The notes: a model not told the origin generated them from the letters alone. 64,000 nt of DNA from Pseudomonadota bacterium (GCA_027485695.1 JAIXQO010000004.1:320408-384407), one strand, 5' to 3'; numbered from the stretch's first letter, positions 38,180 through 47,746 are shown. Numbers and translations: made by a program.

Positions 38180-39478
38180 ATGCATGTAACTACTTTCAAG
38201 AATTGGTTTCGAAGAAATGCAATCTCACCACTTGTAGTGGCATTTGTATTAGTCTGTTTGATGATCAGCACGTTCTTGGGGTACGCTGAATACACTCACC
38301 TAAAAAAACAAGATAGATTCATCGAAAGAATTTCATCGATAGCGACAATTGCCTACAATCAGAACAATCGCGCACTTATTGAGTCAGCTCTCAGTCTAAC
38401 GATAAACGAGTTAAACGCTAAAGTTGCTTTAATCTGCAATGAGAACGAAGTTCTCGTATCGATTCCTAGTTTCATCAGCTCATGCACTCCGACAAATACA
38501 AATATTCTTTTTAGATTCGTAGTAACGCCGTTATCTGGAAATAAATTCACTCGCATTTTACTACTGGTTCCAATACTTCCAGACTTTTTTTCTTGGATAC
38601 TAATACTGTCTTCATCAGTACTATTTTTCCTATTAATTACGGTTTCACTGTACCGAGTTTATGGAGCTATCAAAAAAGACATTCTCTTCCCTTTCCAGGG
38701 CAACCTCGCCGGAAACACTCCATTTCGCATCGAAGAACTTAATCAGATTAGGTCGCAGTTAAATGCAACAGAGAAACTACGAACAGAAAATGCTGTCGCA
38801 AACGCAATATTTAGTCTGAGCGCTCAAGTTGCTCACGACATTCGTTCTCCATTGGCGGCCTTATCTATTTTAGAATCAGAATTAGACTTAGCACCCAACG
38901 AAACAAAGAACCTCTTTCGTTCATCTTTGAGTAGAATCAGAAAAATCACCGATGAGCTATTGGTGAAAAAACCTCTTTTTAATTTAGAAAATTACGATCT
39001 CAAAAGTAAAACTATATCTACTGTCACTACAGAATGCTTATCGAATGAGATCGATAGCATAGTAAACGAGAAGATCTATCAGCATAGAAGCTCAAATAAG
39101 ATAGTCATTACTCACGAATCATTAATTAGATTGGAAGCATACCAGGTCCACTTCGACCAAACAGAAATAGGTAGGATTATATCCAACCTATTAAATAATA
39201 GCATTGAAGCAATGCCGATCGGCGGTGAAATCAAAATCATCTCTGAAGTTATCAATAGAGTTCTTGTTCTTAAAGTTTCCGATAATGGCACTGGCATACC
39301 CAAGCATCTTATTCAAGAGCTAGGAACTTTCGGAAGTACGCATGGGAAAATTCAAGGCAACGGACTAGGCCTCTACCATGCAAAGAAGACGGTTGAGCGC
39401 TTTGGTGGCACGATCTTAATAGAATCAACTATGGGCGCAGGCACTACAATTACCATACGACTCAGAATACATAATTAG
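38180..39478 (+). CDS. Membrane sensor histidine kinase of the peptide operon
   Basis: A 432-residue kinase. Two membrane helices (about residues 14-34 and 134-157) flank a periplasmic sensor of about 95 residues. The kinase core has QVAHDIRSPLAAL, N box ISNLLNNSIEAM, G1 DNGTGIP and G2 GNGLGLYHAKKTVERFGG. An in-frame upstream ATG at 38129 overlaps the binding-protein gene by 50 bases; ATG 38180, two bases after that stop, is preferred. No response regulator is near. The context suggests it senses the state of the binding protein. Confidence 0.85.
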   Translation: MHVTTFKNWFRRNAISPLVVAFVLVCLMISTFLGYAEYTHLKKQDRFIERISSIATIAYNQNNRALIESALSLTINELNAKVALICNENEVLVSIPSFISSCTPTNTNILFRFVVTPLSGNKFTRILLLVPILPDFFSWILILSSSVLFFLLITVSLYRVYGAIKKDILFPFQGNLAGNTPFRIEELNQIRSQLNATEKLRTENAVANAIFSLSAQVAHDIRSPLAALSILESELDLAPNETKNLFRSSLSRIRKITDELLVKKPLFNLENYDLKSKTISTVTTECLSNEIDSIVNEKIYQHRSSNKIVITHESLIRLEAYQVHFDQTEIGRIISNLLNNSIEAMPIGGEIKIISEVINRVLVLKVSDNGTGIPKHLIQELGTFGSTHGKIQGNGLGLYHAKKTVERFGGTILIESTMGAGTTITIRLRIHN

Positions 39479-39479
39479 G

Positions 39480-39783
39480 TCGCAGCCTCGACATACTGAT
39501 AGCATTTCTCTCAATAGAATATTTTATAGATTCAATGTAATACTCTCGCACGATTTGAACTATAAGTAGCAAAAGCATCTAAATAGATTTTAAAGTTCCT
39601 TCGTATAGATGGCCGTGAAACCTCCAGGTAATGACCATATTAACGTGGAAACACAATGAAGAATAACATTTCCGGACCTTCAAGGAAGTGAATTCGGGAG
39701 TTCACCTATAGGCGCCCTGCAGGATACTGTCATCGCGGACGGATCGATTTATTTCTGTTATTCGAAGCTCGGATTCTTTTCAC
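39480..39783. other. Non-coding, no recognisable content
   Basis: AT-rich sequence after the kinase gene with no supported reading frame, hairpin terminator or repeat that I can recognise. Confidence 0.5.
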
Positions 39784-40480
39784 TTAGTGGTCGTCACGTC
39801 TTTTTTCCAATCGCGAGCAAGCAATTAGAAGTCTAAGCTTATAATTTTGAAAAGATTTATATCCGAAAGCTGCTTCTGCACCAGCTTCGCGATGTTACTA
39901 TACCTTTCCGCTCTGCCGTTCGTGAGTAACGTCTTGAAGGAAGCGAGGATCTCCGTTCTCCATTTCATCTGCGTTTTTGCCAGAGTCAAGATTTCAGGTA
40001 ATTTCGCATGAGCCATCTGGTCTGTCATCTAGGTGAGTGAACTCACCGCACTCTTTGATCCGCGGGTTCGATAGAACCGGTAGAGCAATTCTATCCAGAG
40101 ATAGAAATCTTCCATTTCCGGTTACTGTTCCAAATAGACGAAGTTGGCTCCTGGCTCGAAGTATTCGTGTTTGTAGAAACTCATTGTGAAGTGTCGGCAT
40201 GCCTTCGGATCGGCGCAAGTGCCGATAGTGTCATAACGTTTTTTGAGTAGAGCGGTGAATGATGGAACCAAGCACATGGAATCTATCAGCGATGATTTTA
40301 GCGTGAGCGAATTGCTCGCGCGTGAAGTCTTTAAAAGGGGCGCAGAGATCAAGAATCACCTTCTTAACGTCTTCCCGTCCAGGAATATGATCGAGTTACG
40401 CTTCTAATTCCCGGGTGGTCTTTCCCCGCGCGTGTCCAGAGACGGCACATTCGGACTATCGTCGATCATCGATGCGAACT
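39784..40480 (-). pseudogene. ISL3-family transposase, decayed C-terminal half
   Basis: On the minus strand, blocks of an ISL3 (IS204/IS1001/IS1096/IS1165) transposase appear in order but in different frames with stops: GREDVKKVILDLCAPFKDF, then FAHAKIIADRFHVL (the Asp-containing D-x-FHV block), then DFYLWIELLYRFYRTRG, then AHAKLPEILTLAKTQMKWRTEIL and LLTNGRAERYSNIAKLVQK with the family's T-N-x-x-x-E motif. At least three frame changes or stops make it inactive. The N-terminal half and the inverted terminal repeats are not recognisable. Confidence 0.85.
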
Positions 40481-41331
40481 CAGTTCTTCCGTGATGACGA
40501 CGGAGGGATTACCTATCGATCCCGATCGTCGAGAGCAGAGGTACTGGCGCATCCGCAACTTTTCGTCGAGCCTCATCAGGAGGCTTTAAACACGTATCCG
40601 GGCGATAGCCGGTAGGCTTTCTACACACGGATCAAATCGCCGAAGTTTTCGGCCAACCGGGCACGGAGCTATTGAAAAGTTCAGTCGTGTGCGAACCTTT
40701 CATAACTCAAGGAAAGGGCTCAGTAAATGGATTGCGACTTGTCCTACAGAAGAAGAAGCGTTTTCGGATGATAAGAAGTACGCACAATCCACGCAGGGTA
40801 GCGTCGTCTTCAACGCGGGCATTCCTGGAATCATAGACGGATTCGGAGAGTGGTGCGCACATGGGGCAGAATTTTCAAGAGTATGTTTTACGGACGAGGT
40901 ACTTCACCCAGGATCTTCGTGAGGATTGTACGTTGGTACATTCCAGTTCCGGTAGCAACAAGGCTCGTGTATTTTTATCAGTAGTCATAGCGGCACCTTG
41001 ATTTCTTTAGGATTATTGGCGTCAGAAACCTCTATTTCTGACCGAAACGGCCCCGCTATGCTTTTAATTATCCTGAAGATCTCTGACCTCCTATCGAATG
41101 ATGACAGCCGAAAAAAGTCGCTAGCTCAGGAGCACATCCGACGTTCGCTTTCTAAGCAACATGCCGCTAAAACTTCTTCTTAGTCGTTGATTCGGCAAGC
41201 AAATGCAATCCTATCAACCTAAGGCTCGAACCCCTGTTAAAGGTTGAAGATGCGTCATTAAAACTACACTGGAAACCAGGCATTGCGGAGAGCAACATAA
41301 GAGATAAACCGCTAAGAAAGACTAGGATAAA
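40481..41331. other. Degraded sequence upstream of the KAS III gene
   Basis: About 850 bases without a supportable gene; short frames on both strands do not resemble known proteins. It probably includes the ruined 5' part of the ISL3 transposase and must hold the promoter of the gene at 41332. Confidence 0.45.
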
Positions 41332-42354
41332 TTGAAAACTTACATCAAACACCTAGCGCACTATCATCCTGACTCTAAAATTTTAAACGAACGTTTTCAG
41401 GATCAACTAGATACAACTTCAGAATGGATTATTAAAAAGACGGGCATTGTTGAACGTCGCTACATGAACGACTACCATGGTAACTTTCCAGGTCTTGAAA
41501 TTTCACGCCGCGCTCTTAAAGAGCTTCTAGTTAAAGAAGAAGTCGATCTGTCAAAGGTGGGAATGATTATATCGTCTTCAACGCATGACGATATTCACTA
41601 TCCAAATGCTGGGAATATAGTTTCGGAACAACTTGGGCTGCAAGTACCTGTGTTTCAACTAAAGTCGGCATGCACGTCGGTAGCGTATGCCATCTATGTC
41701 GCGCGAGCGATTCTATCGACTTCTGATATCTCCAATATCCTAGTATTAAACGGCGAACCCTTTACGCGATATGTCGACTACGGCGACAGAAGTTCATGCA
41801 TACTATTTGGAGACGCAGCCACCGCTATGGTCATCTCAAAGGATGACGGAACTTTTGAAATTACGGATGCTGAAGTTGGTGGCGAAGGCCTTCAAATAGT
41901 TCAAGCAACTAGAGTATCAGATACATCTCATTTGACCGCAGAAGACATCGTAACCGGAGAACTCACACACGGAAAACCTGAATTTAATCGCAGGAAAGAT
42001 ACAGATAAAAAATTTCAACAGGACGGAAAAAAAGTTATCGATTTCGTAATAAATCGCATGCCATCAAAAATTGAACTTTTACTAAAAAGAAATGGTCTAA
42101 CAATTGATGAGATAGATTTTGCAATTGCACACCAGTCAAATCTCGTGATGATGAACGACCTGTGGAGTAAGGTAGGCGTAGCCAAAGAAAAGCATCTCTA
42201 CAATGTAGATTTGTATGGAAACACGAGTTCAGCCGGATGGATCTCTGTTTTAAGCCAAAATTCTGAAAAAATACCTAGTGGTTCACTTGTACTTGCATCC
42301 GTATTTGGCGCAGGCATGACCTGGTCAAACATACTTCTTAAAAAGAAAAAGTAA
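41332..42354 (+). CDS. 3-oxoacyl-ACP synthase III-like enzyme (KAS III)
   Basis: A 340-residue FabH-like thiolase-fold enzyme with an intact Cys-His-Asn triad: C114 in KSACTSVAYA, H267 in AIAHQSN, N297 in YGNTSSAG. EWIIKKTGI matches the FabH signature near residue 31. It would condense an acyl-CoA with malonyl-ACP or join two acyl units. The AT-rich composition and island position suggest a special lipid or signal product rather than housekeeping FabH. The start is TTG with AGGA four bases before. It ends one base before the convergent cyclase-like gene. Confidence 0.85.
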   Translation: MKTYIKHLAHYHPDSKILNERFQDQLDTTSEWIIKKTGIVERRYMNDYHGNFPGLEISRRALKELLVKEEVDLSKVGMIISSSTHDDIHYPNAGNIVSEQLGLQVPVFQLKSACTSVAYAIYVARAILSTSDISNILVLNGEPFTRYVDYGDRSSCILFGDAATAMVISKDDGTFEITDAEVGGEGLQIVQATRVSDTSHLTAEDIVTGELTHGKPEFNRRKDTDKKFQQDGKKVIDFVINRMPSKIELLLKRNGLTIDEIDFAIAHQSNLVMMNDLWSKVGVAKEKHLYNVDLYGNTSSAGWISVLSQNSEKIPSGSLVLASVFGAGMTWSNILLKKKK

Positions 42355-45066
42355 CTACGCGACCTTATTGATAATGAGGTCTTCAGACGCATATTCACCC
42401 AATGCAGCCACGCACGCCTTACTAATTACCAATGCGCGCTTCTCCTTTTTTACCTCGCTTTCGAGTTTACAAGATTCAGCTAGTGCTGCCCCGGTTACCG
42501 TCCAATTCCTTGAACTACCGACACTCCAGTTTCGGGTAATGTCTCCAAAGTGAATAATCGCTCGAAAGCCAACTTTTGCGTTGTCGGGCAACGTCAGATT
42601 TAAGTCATCAACCACGATAGATACTTCTCTAAAAATTTCTTCCAAATCCCGAAAGAAAAAAATCCTACTATCTTTCTCACAAGTAAAAATAAAAGCATCC
42701 CAAATTACTAACTGAGGGACAAAACCGAATCGGTCTAGCTTTTCGGTCAGTTTACTAAACGCACTTTTAATTACCGAGTGAAAATCTACTTCTCCGAGAT
42801 GTCCGGCAAGCTTGGTGCTGCCAGCCAAATCAATATTCAGAATATAACCATACTCTTCTTCTTTAGGATCCAACCCAAGCTTAACTTTCTTTAGCACTCT
42901 TTCAGGAACCAACGAATATAGCTCCTGATTTACTATCTGCGCAGCTTCATCCTTAAAGAAAATATCTAGTTGCCTATGAATGGAACTATTAGCAAACTCC
43001 GCTAGTTCGCGAAGGTCAGATTCCGGCCTATTCATTCTATTGGGAAACTCTATCCATACGACACCCCAAGGTTCAAATTGGCCTTCGAGCAGAATAGGTG
43101 AAACCAAAAGAGTCTTAGTGCTATTTCGCACGAATAACTGAACAAGGAAATCCGGATAGACAGAAAACATGCGGGGAATATCGTTTACATACACCAAATT
43201 CCTCTGACTTAGGGCAACGTTTGCCGGACTGGCCACAAGATGCTCCTCTAGGCGCGGAGCGTGGGTTTCCAAAAATTTTGCATCATCTACTGAATAATTG
43301 TGACTCGAGAAAGTAGAATAAAATGACTTTTCAACGTTGGCTTTCGAGATAATAATTTTACAGTCTAGAAATATCGAAAGGTCATCGAAGCTTTTCAAAA
43401 CGTGAGTTTTTGACTTGATATCGTTTGAAATAAAGTTCGACTCAATTGAAAGAATCTTGCCTTGCTCTTCAATATTCGGAGAGAGGTCTTCACGATAACT
43501 TTCCTCAGAAAAACTCGGCAATAATCTATTTACAAGACTTATAAATAGGACCATTTGAGTCGGGTCACCCAATTCACTTTTGGAATAACCAGTGATGTTT
43601 AATGTACCTAGGACTTTTTGATTATGAACTAGGGGGAAAATACAGAACTCTCGACCAATTTTTTGATTTGTGTAGTTGTCATCACCTTTCAGAATTTTTG
43701 ATTTTGTGGAACCAACCTCGATCCTAAGCGCAGGGACACGCGACGTCATAATGCTTGCTGCCAGATGTGATACTTTTGGTGAGATTCTAACTTGTTCACT
43801 ATCTTTTGATAGAAGATCTTTGCTTAAGAAGCTGAAGTCGCGAGTGAACATAGAGGCAGATATTTTTGAAATTTTAAATCTTTCTGACAACTCTGCAATA
43901 CGATCTTTTACACCGACAAGGGTATCGATTCGATCCAAGTGATGTTGCAGTCTATTATTCAAGAAGATCCATTCAAATGAATCATATAGAAAGCTGAAGA
44001 AAAGAAAGTGAGTAGCCGTATTTGTTGGTATTCCGTTTAAAAATCCTTGAACACCAAACACATCACTCAAGAAAAAAAGGCCAAAAACAAGGTTGCCCGT
44101 TGAGTACGAGTAAGTAGATGCGATAACTATAGATACAGCGATAACAGTCTGAACGTAGATATATGTTGCGCTTTTTGCGAACGAATAGAAAAAGAGTAAG
44201 GCGATAAATGTGGCTGCCACCAGAGTTAGTCCATCCCACTTTTCTCGATTTGATCTTCCAACAATAATTTCCTTTCTTTTCCACACCTCTAAAGAGCTTA
44301 AAAATAGGAAAAGACAACCACCGGTACCTCCTGCCATTAGGAATGGAAATCCAAGATTAATACTTCCTGGAAGAAGAAAATCCAAAAGTGAACTAGAGGA
44401 AAAAAAGTGAATACCAAGGAGTACAACGGAACCTCTATACCAATAAGTCCCAAGCACGTATGGTTGATTTAAATTTGAAAGAATCAAAACTAGCACAAGA
44501 GCTGCGACACTTAAAAACGCTCTGAAATACGATGAAAAAAAGTCATTCACAGTCTTGAACGAAGCAACAATAGACGGATCTCCTACTACCAAGTCTCCTG
44601 ACTTCCACCCACCCGTACCTAGCGGATTCATAATATCTTTTGTAACAACTATAAATACATCTTCAGTGCAAATTGCGCCCGGTATACTACCTGTCTGATA
44701 CAGTGTAAGTCCCTCTCTAAAAGGGGTTTCTTTATTTCCATTGCCAGTTTGATGGATTGGAATCCATTCACTATTCTTATTACAATACCATTCAGTTCCG
44801 CCTCGGATCACACCTAGGCCTAAGCCTCTTATTATTTTCTGTGAATCGCCTAAGCCCAACGCTTTTCCAGGTAGGGCAAATAGTTTGCTGCAATTTTGGA
44901 TTTCTATCGCCGAATTCTTTGTACATGGAATCTCAAAATCCGTTATTCTTCCAAGATTTCTAAACGAACCTAACTCTACCCGAGAATAGATCGATCTTAG
45001 CCAACTACCATTGTAGCTAACCACTAGTGTAAAAAATATTGGAATAGCTAGTCTCTTAAAGTTCAA
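42355..45066 (-). CDS. Multi-domain membrane receptor with a class III cyclase-like domain
   Basis: A 903-residue protein: an N-terminal helix, a periplasmic domain to about residue 180, about eight membrane helices (185-390), two GAF-like regions (about 400-540 and 560-720) and a C-terminal cyclase homology domain. The metal-binding Asps are present (D746 in NIDLAGST, D790 in VIWDAFIF). The transition-state Asn and Arg of the GxxVNxAxRL motif are Ala863 and Lys867 in TGAALAESCKLE. It may thus be a weak or inactive cyclase acting as a regulator. It overlaps the upstream 654-residue gene by four bases, which indicates coupling. Confidence 0.75.
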   Translation of the reverse strand: MNFKRLAIPIFFTLVVSYNGSWLRSIYSRVELGSFRNLGRITDFEIPCTKNSAIEIQNCSKLFALPGKALGLGDSQKIIRGLGLGVIRGGTEWYCNKNSEWIPIHQTGNGNKETPFREGLTLYQTGSIPGAICTEDVFIVVTKDIMNPLGTGGWKSGDLVVGDPSIVASFKTVNDFFSSYFRAFLSVAALVLVLILSNLNQPYVLGTYWYRGSVVLLGIHFFSSSSLLDFLLPGSINLGFPFLMAGGTGGCLFLFLSSLEVWKRKEIIVGRSNREKWDGLTLVAATFIALLFFYSFAKSATYIYVQTVIAVSIVIASTYSYSTGNLVFGLFFLSDVFGVQGFLNGIPTNTATHFLFFSFLYDSFEWIFLNNRLQHHLDRIDTLVGVKDRIAELSERFKISKISASMFTRDFSFLSKDLLSKDSEQVRISPKVSHLAASIMTSRVPALRIEVGSTKSKILKGDDNYTNQKIGREFCIFPLVHNQKVLGTLNITGYSKSELGDPTQMVLFISLVNRLLPSFSEESYREDLSPNIEEQGKILSIESNFISNDIKSKTHVLKSFDDLSIFLDCKIIISKANVEKSFYSTFSSHNYSVDDAKFLETHAPRLEEHLVASPANVALSQRNLVYVNDIPRMFSVYPDFLVQLFVRNSTKTLLVSPILLEGQFEPWGVVWIEFPNRMNRPESDLRELAEFANSSIHRQLDIFFKDEAAQIVNQELYSLVPERVLKKVKLGLDPKEEEYGYILNIDLAGSTKLAGHLGEVDFHSVIKSAFSKLTEKLDRFGFVPQLVIWDAFIFTCEKDSRIFFFRDLEEIFREVSIVVDDLNLTLPDNAKVGFRAIIHFGDITRNWSVGSSRNWTVTGAALAESCKLESEVKKEKRALVISKACVAALGEYASEDLIINKVA

Positions 45067-47027
45067 AGTTGCTCCAATGTTAGTGCAGCAAATTCGAGAG
45101 CTTCAGGCTCCAACATCAAATTTGTCCATTCATTACCTACAGATAACTTTATCTTTTCGCTAACAATACACATCCGAAACGGAGTGCACCCGTCCCTAAA
45201 GACCGTCTCCTTAATTAGGGCAAACAGCTCTAACTCTTCAGATTTCGAAATCTCGACACTTTCGTTAATTGGAAACAGATAGTGCCAGTCATGAGTCTTA
45301 TTAAACGATGCCCATGCCGGATAGTTCGAGAACGACAAAAGAAAGTATGGTTTATTACCTTTCTTAATTATGTAAGTATGTCGTTTAAATGAAATCGAGT
45401 AGTCATGTTCAAAATCAGTGTGGAATGACGAGCTCGTTCCAATACCGTTATATAGTAACGAAATAATTGGATGCGGTTTTGCGCCTATGTGCTGACTCCA
45501 CTCATCAAGACGCCCATTACCTACGTCTAACTTTTCTACAGAGAATAACTTTCTTTCGACCACATCTACTTCTGGAACGTTGACCAAGAACACACTCCAA
45601 AAAGTATCTCTAGAATACACCAAATCAGGTCTATCCAGCATAGCTCTATTGAAGTTGGTCCATACTCCAGCCGTTGGATTGAACGTCCACTGTACAATCG
45701 GTCGGCTGGAATGCCCTTTAAGAAGCTCTACAAAACTACGCAACCATCGCGATACAAACTCACGATTCCAACTCCCGTCGTAAGATTGTGAACCAATGTT
45801 ATCTATGGCCCCCCAAAGCTTTTCGGACACTCTCAAGCCCGCTGTGTGTCCAATAATTGAGTCTTCTCGATCACGCACTAGCCAACGATATTTTGTACGA
45901 GGTAGTGTTTCTTCAAGTGGCCACTTATGTTGAAGATAGCCATGCTGAAGCACTAAATCAGAAATAGCTCCGGCCGTATAGTTTCCGGATTCAAGCATTA
46001 ATCGAGTTATTTCTTTTGTGTCTCTCGGCTGAAATCTATACTCGTATCTAAGAATGAAGTGACTAATATAGTTAAACCATTGCGTACGACCACCTAAAGA
46101 AGTGGATGAAAATTGAAACTTAAGCTCTCCTCCCTGCTTTGATACGCTAAATCTTACTTTGGTCTCCGAGTGCTCAGCTATAAATAGTCTAGGTAGTAAA
46201 AATAGCTCGCGTGGCTCTACAGATCCGTTAAATCCATTCAAGGTCAAGGAGTCGATCTTCACATCAAATTTTAAAGACTCTCTCAGAAGAAACTTAAAAG
46301 AAGTGCTGGCTTGAAGTTTTGGTTGTATTACGCTTCTTTCACTCTCTAAAAGTAATTTCTTAGTACTGCTAACTAGAGAAACGACCGTCGCAATAAGTTG
46401 TTGTCGACCTAAAGAACTTTCAACAACCGATTCTCTAACTATATCTATTGAAAAAGAAGTAATCGGAAAATTAAATGTGTTTTCTTGCAAAACAATACTA
46501 GCTCCAACTAACTCAAACCGAGTTAGGAAGCACGGGACCTTAATTTCAAAACGAATTGCTTTATTATCGAAGTCAACTACTCGAACAAATCCAGATATCG
46601 GGAGAGTATTTTGCTTATTCAGGTACAGCAAAAAAGGAATGTAAAACGATTCCCTCAGAGACTCACGCGATGAGTTTCTACGATTACTGAAGTAAGTTTT
46701 CGATATCTCAAATTCAAAACAGATAAGATCATCACTTGTGCTTTCACTATTCGTTAGAGGAATACTAATGGTCTCATCTGATTCATTGAAACGAATGTGA
46801 GTCGATATACTTGTATCAGTCAGCGCGGGAAGTTGGCTTTTTTTGAACTCTAAAATTCTTACTTCGTTTAGATCGCGAGATTGAATTTCCTTGAGACTAG
46901 TAGGCGCAACAAAATAGGAGTTGCTACCATGACTGATAAGCAACGGCGTACTATACACACAAGCTTCGCGCAATGAGTTCAATGTCGCACGCTGCTTCTT
47001 GCGGAGTGCCTTCTCGTTATCCATCAA
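45063..47027 (-). CDS. Large cytoplasmic protein, possible PilZ-like and acyltransferase-like parts
   Basis: A 654-residue soluble protein with no signal or membrane helix. Around residues 115-165 a stretch with RESLR followed by a beta-rich segment faintly resembles PilZ. The second half has YRWLVRDREDSIIGHTAGLRVSEKLWG, reminiscent of acetyltransferase folds. Both are weak, by-eye similarities and may be wrong. It is the first gene of a two-gene unit with the cyclase-like receptor (ATGA-type overlap), which suggests shared signalling work. AT-rich codons. The 71 bases upstream hold its promoter. Confidence 0.6.
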   Translation of the reverse strand: MMDNEKALRKKQRATLNSLREACVYSTPLLISHGSNSYFVAPTSLKEIQSRDLNEVRILEFKKSQLPALTDTSISTHIRFNESDETISIPLTNSESTSDDLICFEFEISKTYFSNRRNSSRESLRESFYIPFLLYLNKQNTLPISGFVRVVDFDNKAIRFEIKVPCFLTRFELVGASIVLQENTFNFPITSFSIDIVRESVVESSLGRQQLIATVVSLVSSTKKLLLESERSVIQPKLQASTSFKFLLRESLKFDVKIDSLTLNGFNGSVEPRELFLLPRLFIAEHSETKVRFSVSKQGGELKFQFSSTSLGGRTQWFNYISHFILRYEYRFQPRDTKEITRLMLESGNYTAGAISDLVLQHGYLQHKWPLEETLPRTKYRWLVRDREDSIIGHTAGLRVSEKLWGAIDNIGSQSYDGSWNREFVSRWLRSFVELLKGHSSRPIVQWTFNPTAGVWTNFNRAMLDRPDLVYSRDTFWSVFLVNVPEVDVVERKLFSVEKLDVGNGRLDEWSQHIGAKPHPIISLLYNGIGTSSSFHTDFEHDYSISFKRHTYIIKKGNKPYFLLSFSNYPAWASFNKTHDWHYLFPINESVEISKSEELELFALIKETVFRDGCTPFRMCIVSEKIKLSVGNEWTNLMLEPEALEFAALTLEQL

Positions 47028-47098
47028 TTACTTTTCGGATAACCAAGAAATCTACTTAAGAAACAAAGCCCTAGACCAAAACGAACTTACTGCATTAG

Positions 47099-47746
47099 CT
47101 ACTCTCTCTCCACCACGTCCCCCACCTCAAATCGCACCTTTGCGACTTTGGAGAAGGGATCGTCAAGATTCCGATGGCCGAACGCGGCCACAAAACACGT
47201 GGAATATCCGGAGTCTTTGAGATTGAGGAGTTCGTCGTACTGAGCGGCGATGATTCCTTCGATCGGGCACGCATCGACTCCGAGCACAGCTGCTGCCGTG
47301 AGCACTTGCCCCAGAGCGATGTAACATTGACGGGCGGACCAGGATCGAATGTTCTCGGGCGACCTGGATTTGAAATCGCGGACCATGACGGCTTCGTACT
47401 TGGCCAAGCTCTCGATCGTGATCGCTCGGATGGTGGCCATCTTCTCGATGTAGCGACGAATGTAACTCTCGTCGACGTGGTCCTTAGCTGCGAACACGAC
47501 AAGATGTGAGGCATCCGTGATCTGCGCCTGATTCCAACTCACGGTTCTTAGCTTTTGGCGCAGTTCTGGATTTTGAACGATGATGAATTTCCAGGGCTGC
47601 AGTCCGTAAGAGGACGGAGAGAGAATGAGTGCTTGCTCGAGTGTATTCCAAGTTGCGTCGTCGATCTTGCGATGGGGATCGAATTTGTTCGTCGCATATC
47701 TCCAGAGGAGGGCCTTGATGAGTTCATCGTTTTTCTCTGGAGTCAT
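47099..47746 (-). CDS. Oxygen-insensitive NAD(P)H nitroreductase-like flavoprotein
   Basis: A 215-residue FMN enzyme of the nitroreductase superfamily (NfsB-like). Features: RYATNKFDPHRKI near the N-terminus, LSPSSYGLQPWKFIIVQ (FMN contact), ARQCYIALGQVLTAAAVLGVDACPIEG and the C-terminal FAAFGHR. It would reduce nitroaromatics, quinones or flavins. Start 47746 (AAGGA 11 bases upstream) is preferred to 47815, which would overlap pdxH. It is the first GC-rich gene to the right of the island. Confidence 0.88.
   Translation of the reverse strand: MTPEKNDELIKALLWRYATNKFDPHRKIDDATWNTLEQALILSPSSYGLQPWKFIIVQNPELRQKLRTVSWNQAQITDASHLVVFAAKDHVDESYIRRYIEKMATIRAITIESLAKYEAVMVRDFKSRSPENIRSWSARQCYIALGQVLTAAAVLGVDACPIEGIIAAQYDELLNLKDSGYSTCFVAAFGHRNLDDPFSKVAKVRFEVGDVVERE

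Larger units (their letters stand above)
35211..47090. other. AT-rich accessory island continuing beyond the attR repeat
   Basis: Genes from 35379 to 47027 share AT-rich codon use with the element to the left and contrast with the GC-rich genes from 47099 on. The stretch includes an insertion-sequence relic and no housekeeping genes. I found no third tRNA-Lys repeat near 47 kb, so the right boundary is defined by composition only. It may be an older insertion at the same tRNA, now without its att site. Confidence 0.6.

Noticed and set aside
40056..40086. T-arm-like sequence suggesting another tRNA remnant
   Set aside because: The GGTTCGATAGAACC hairpin lies inside the ISL3 transposase relic and no other tRNA parts are near.
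39825..40352. Separate small minus-strand genes
   Set aside because: Their translations are consecutive pieces of one ISL3 transposase in different frames.
47028..47098. Right-hand att site of the island
   Set aside because: I looked for a third copy of the tRNA-Lys 3' end and found none; only a composition change marks the border.
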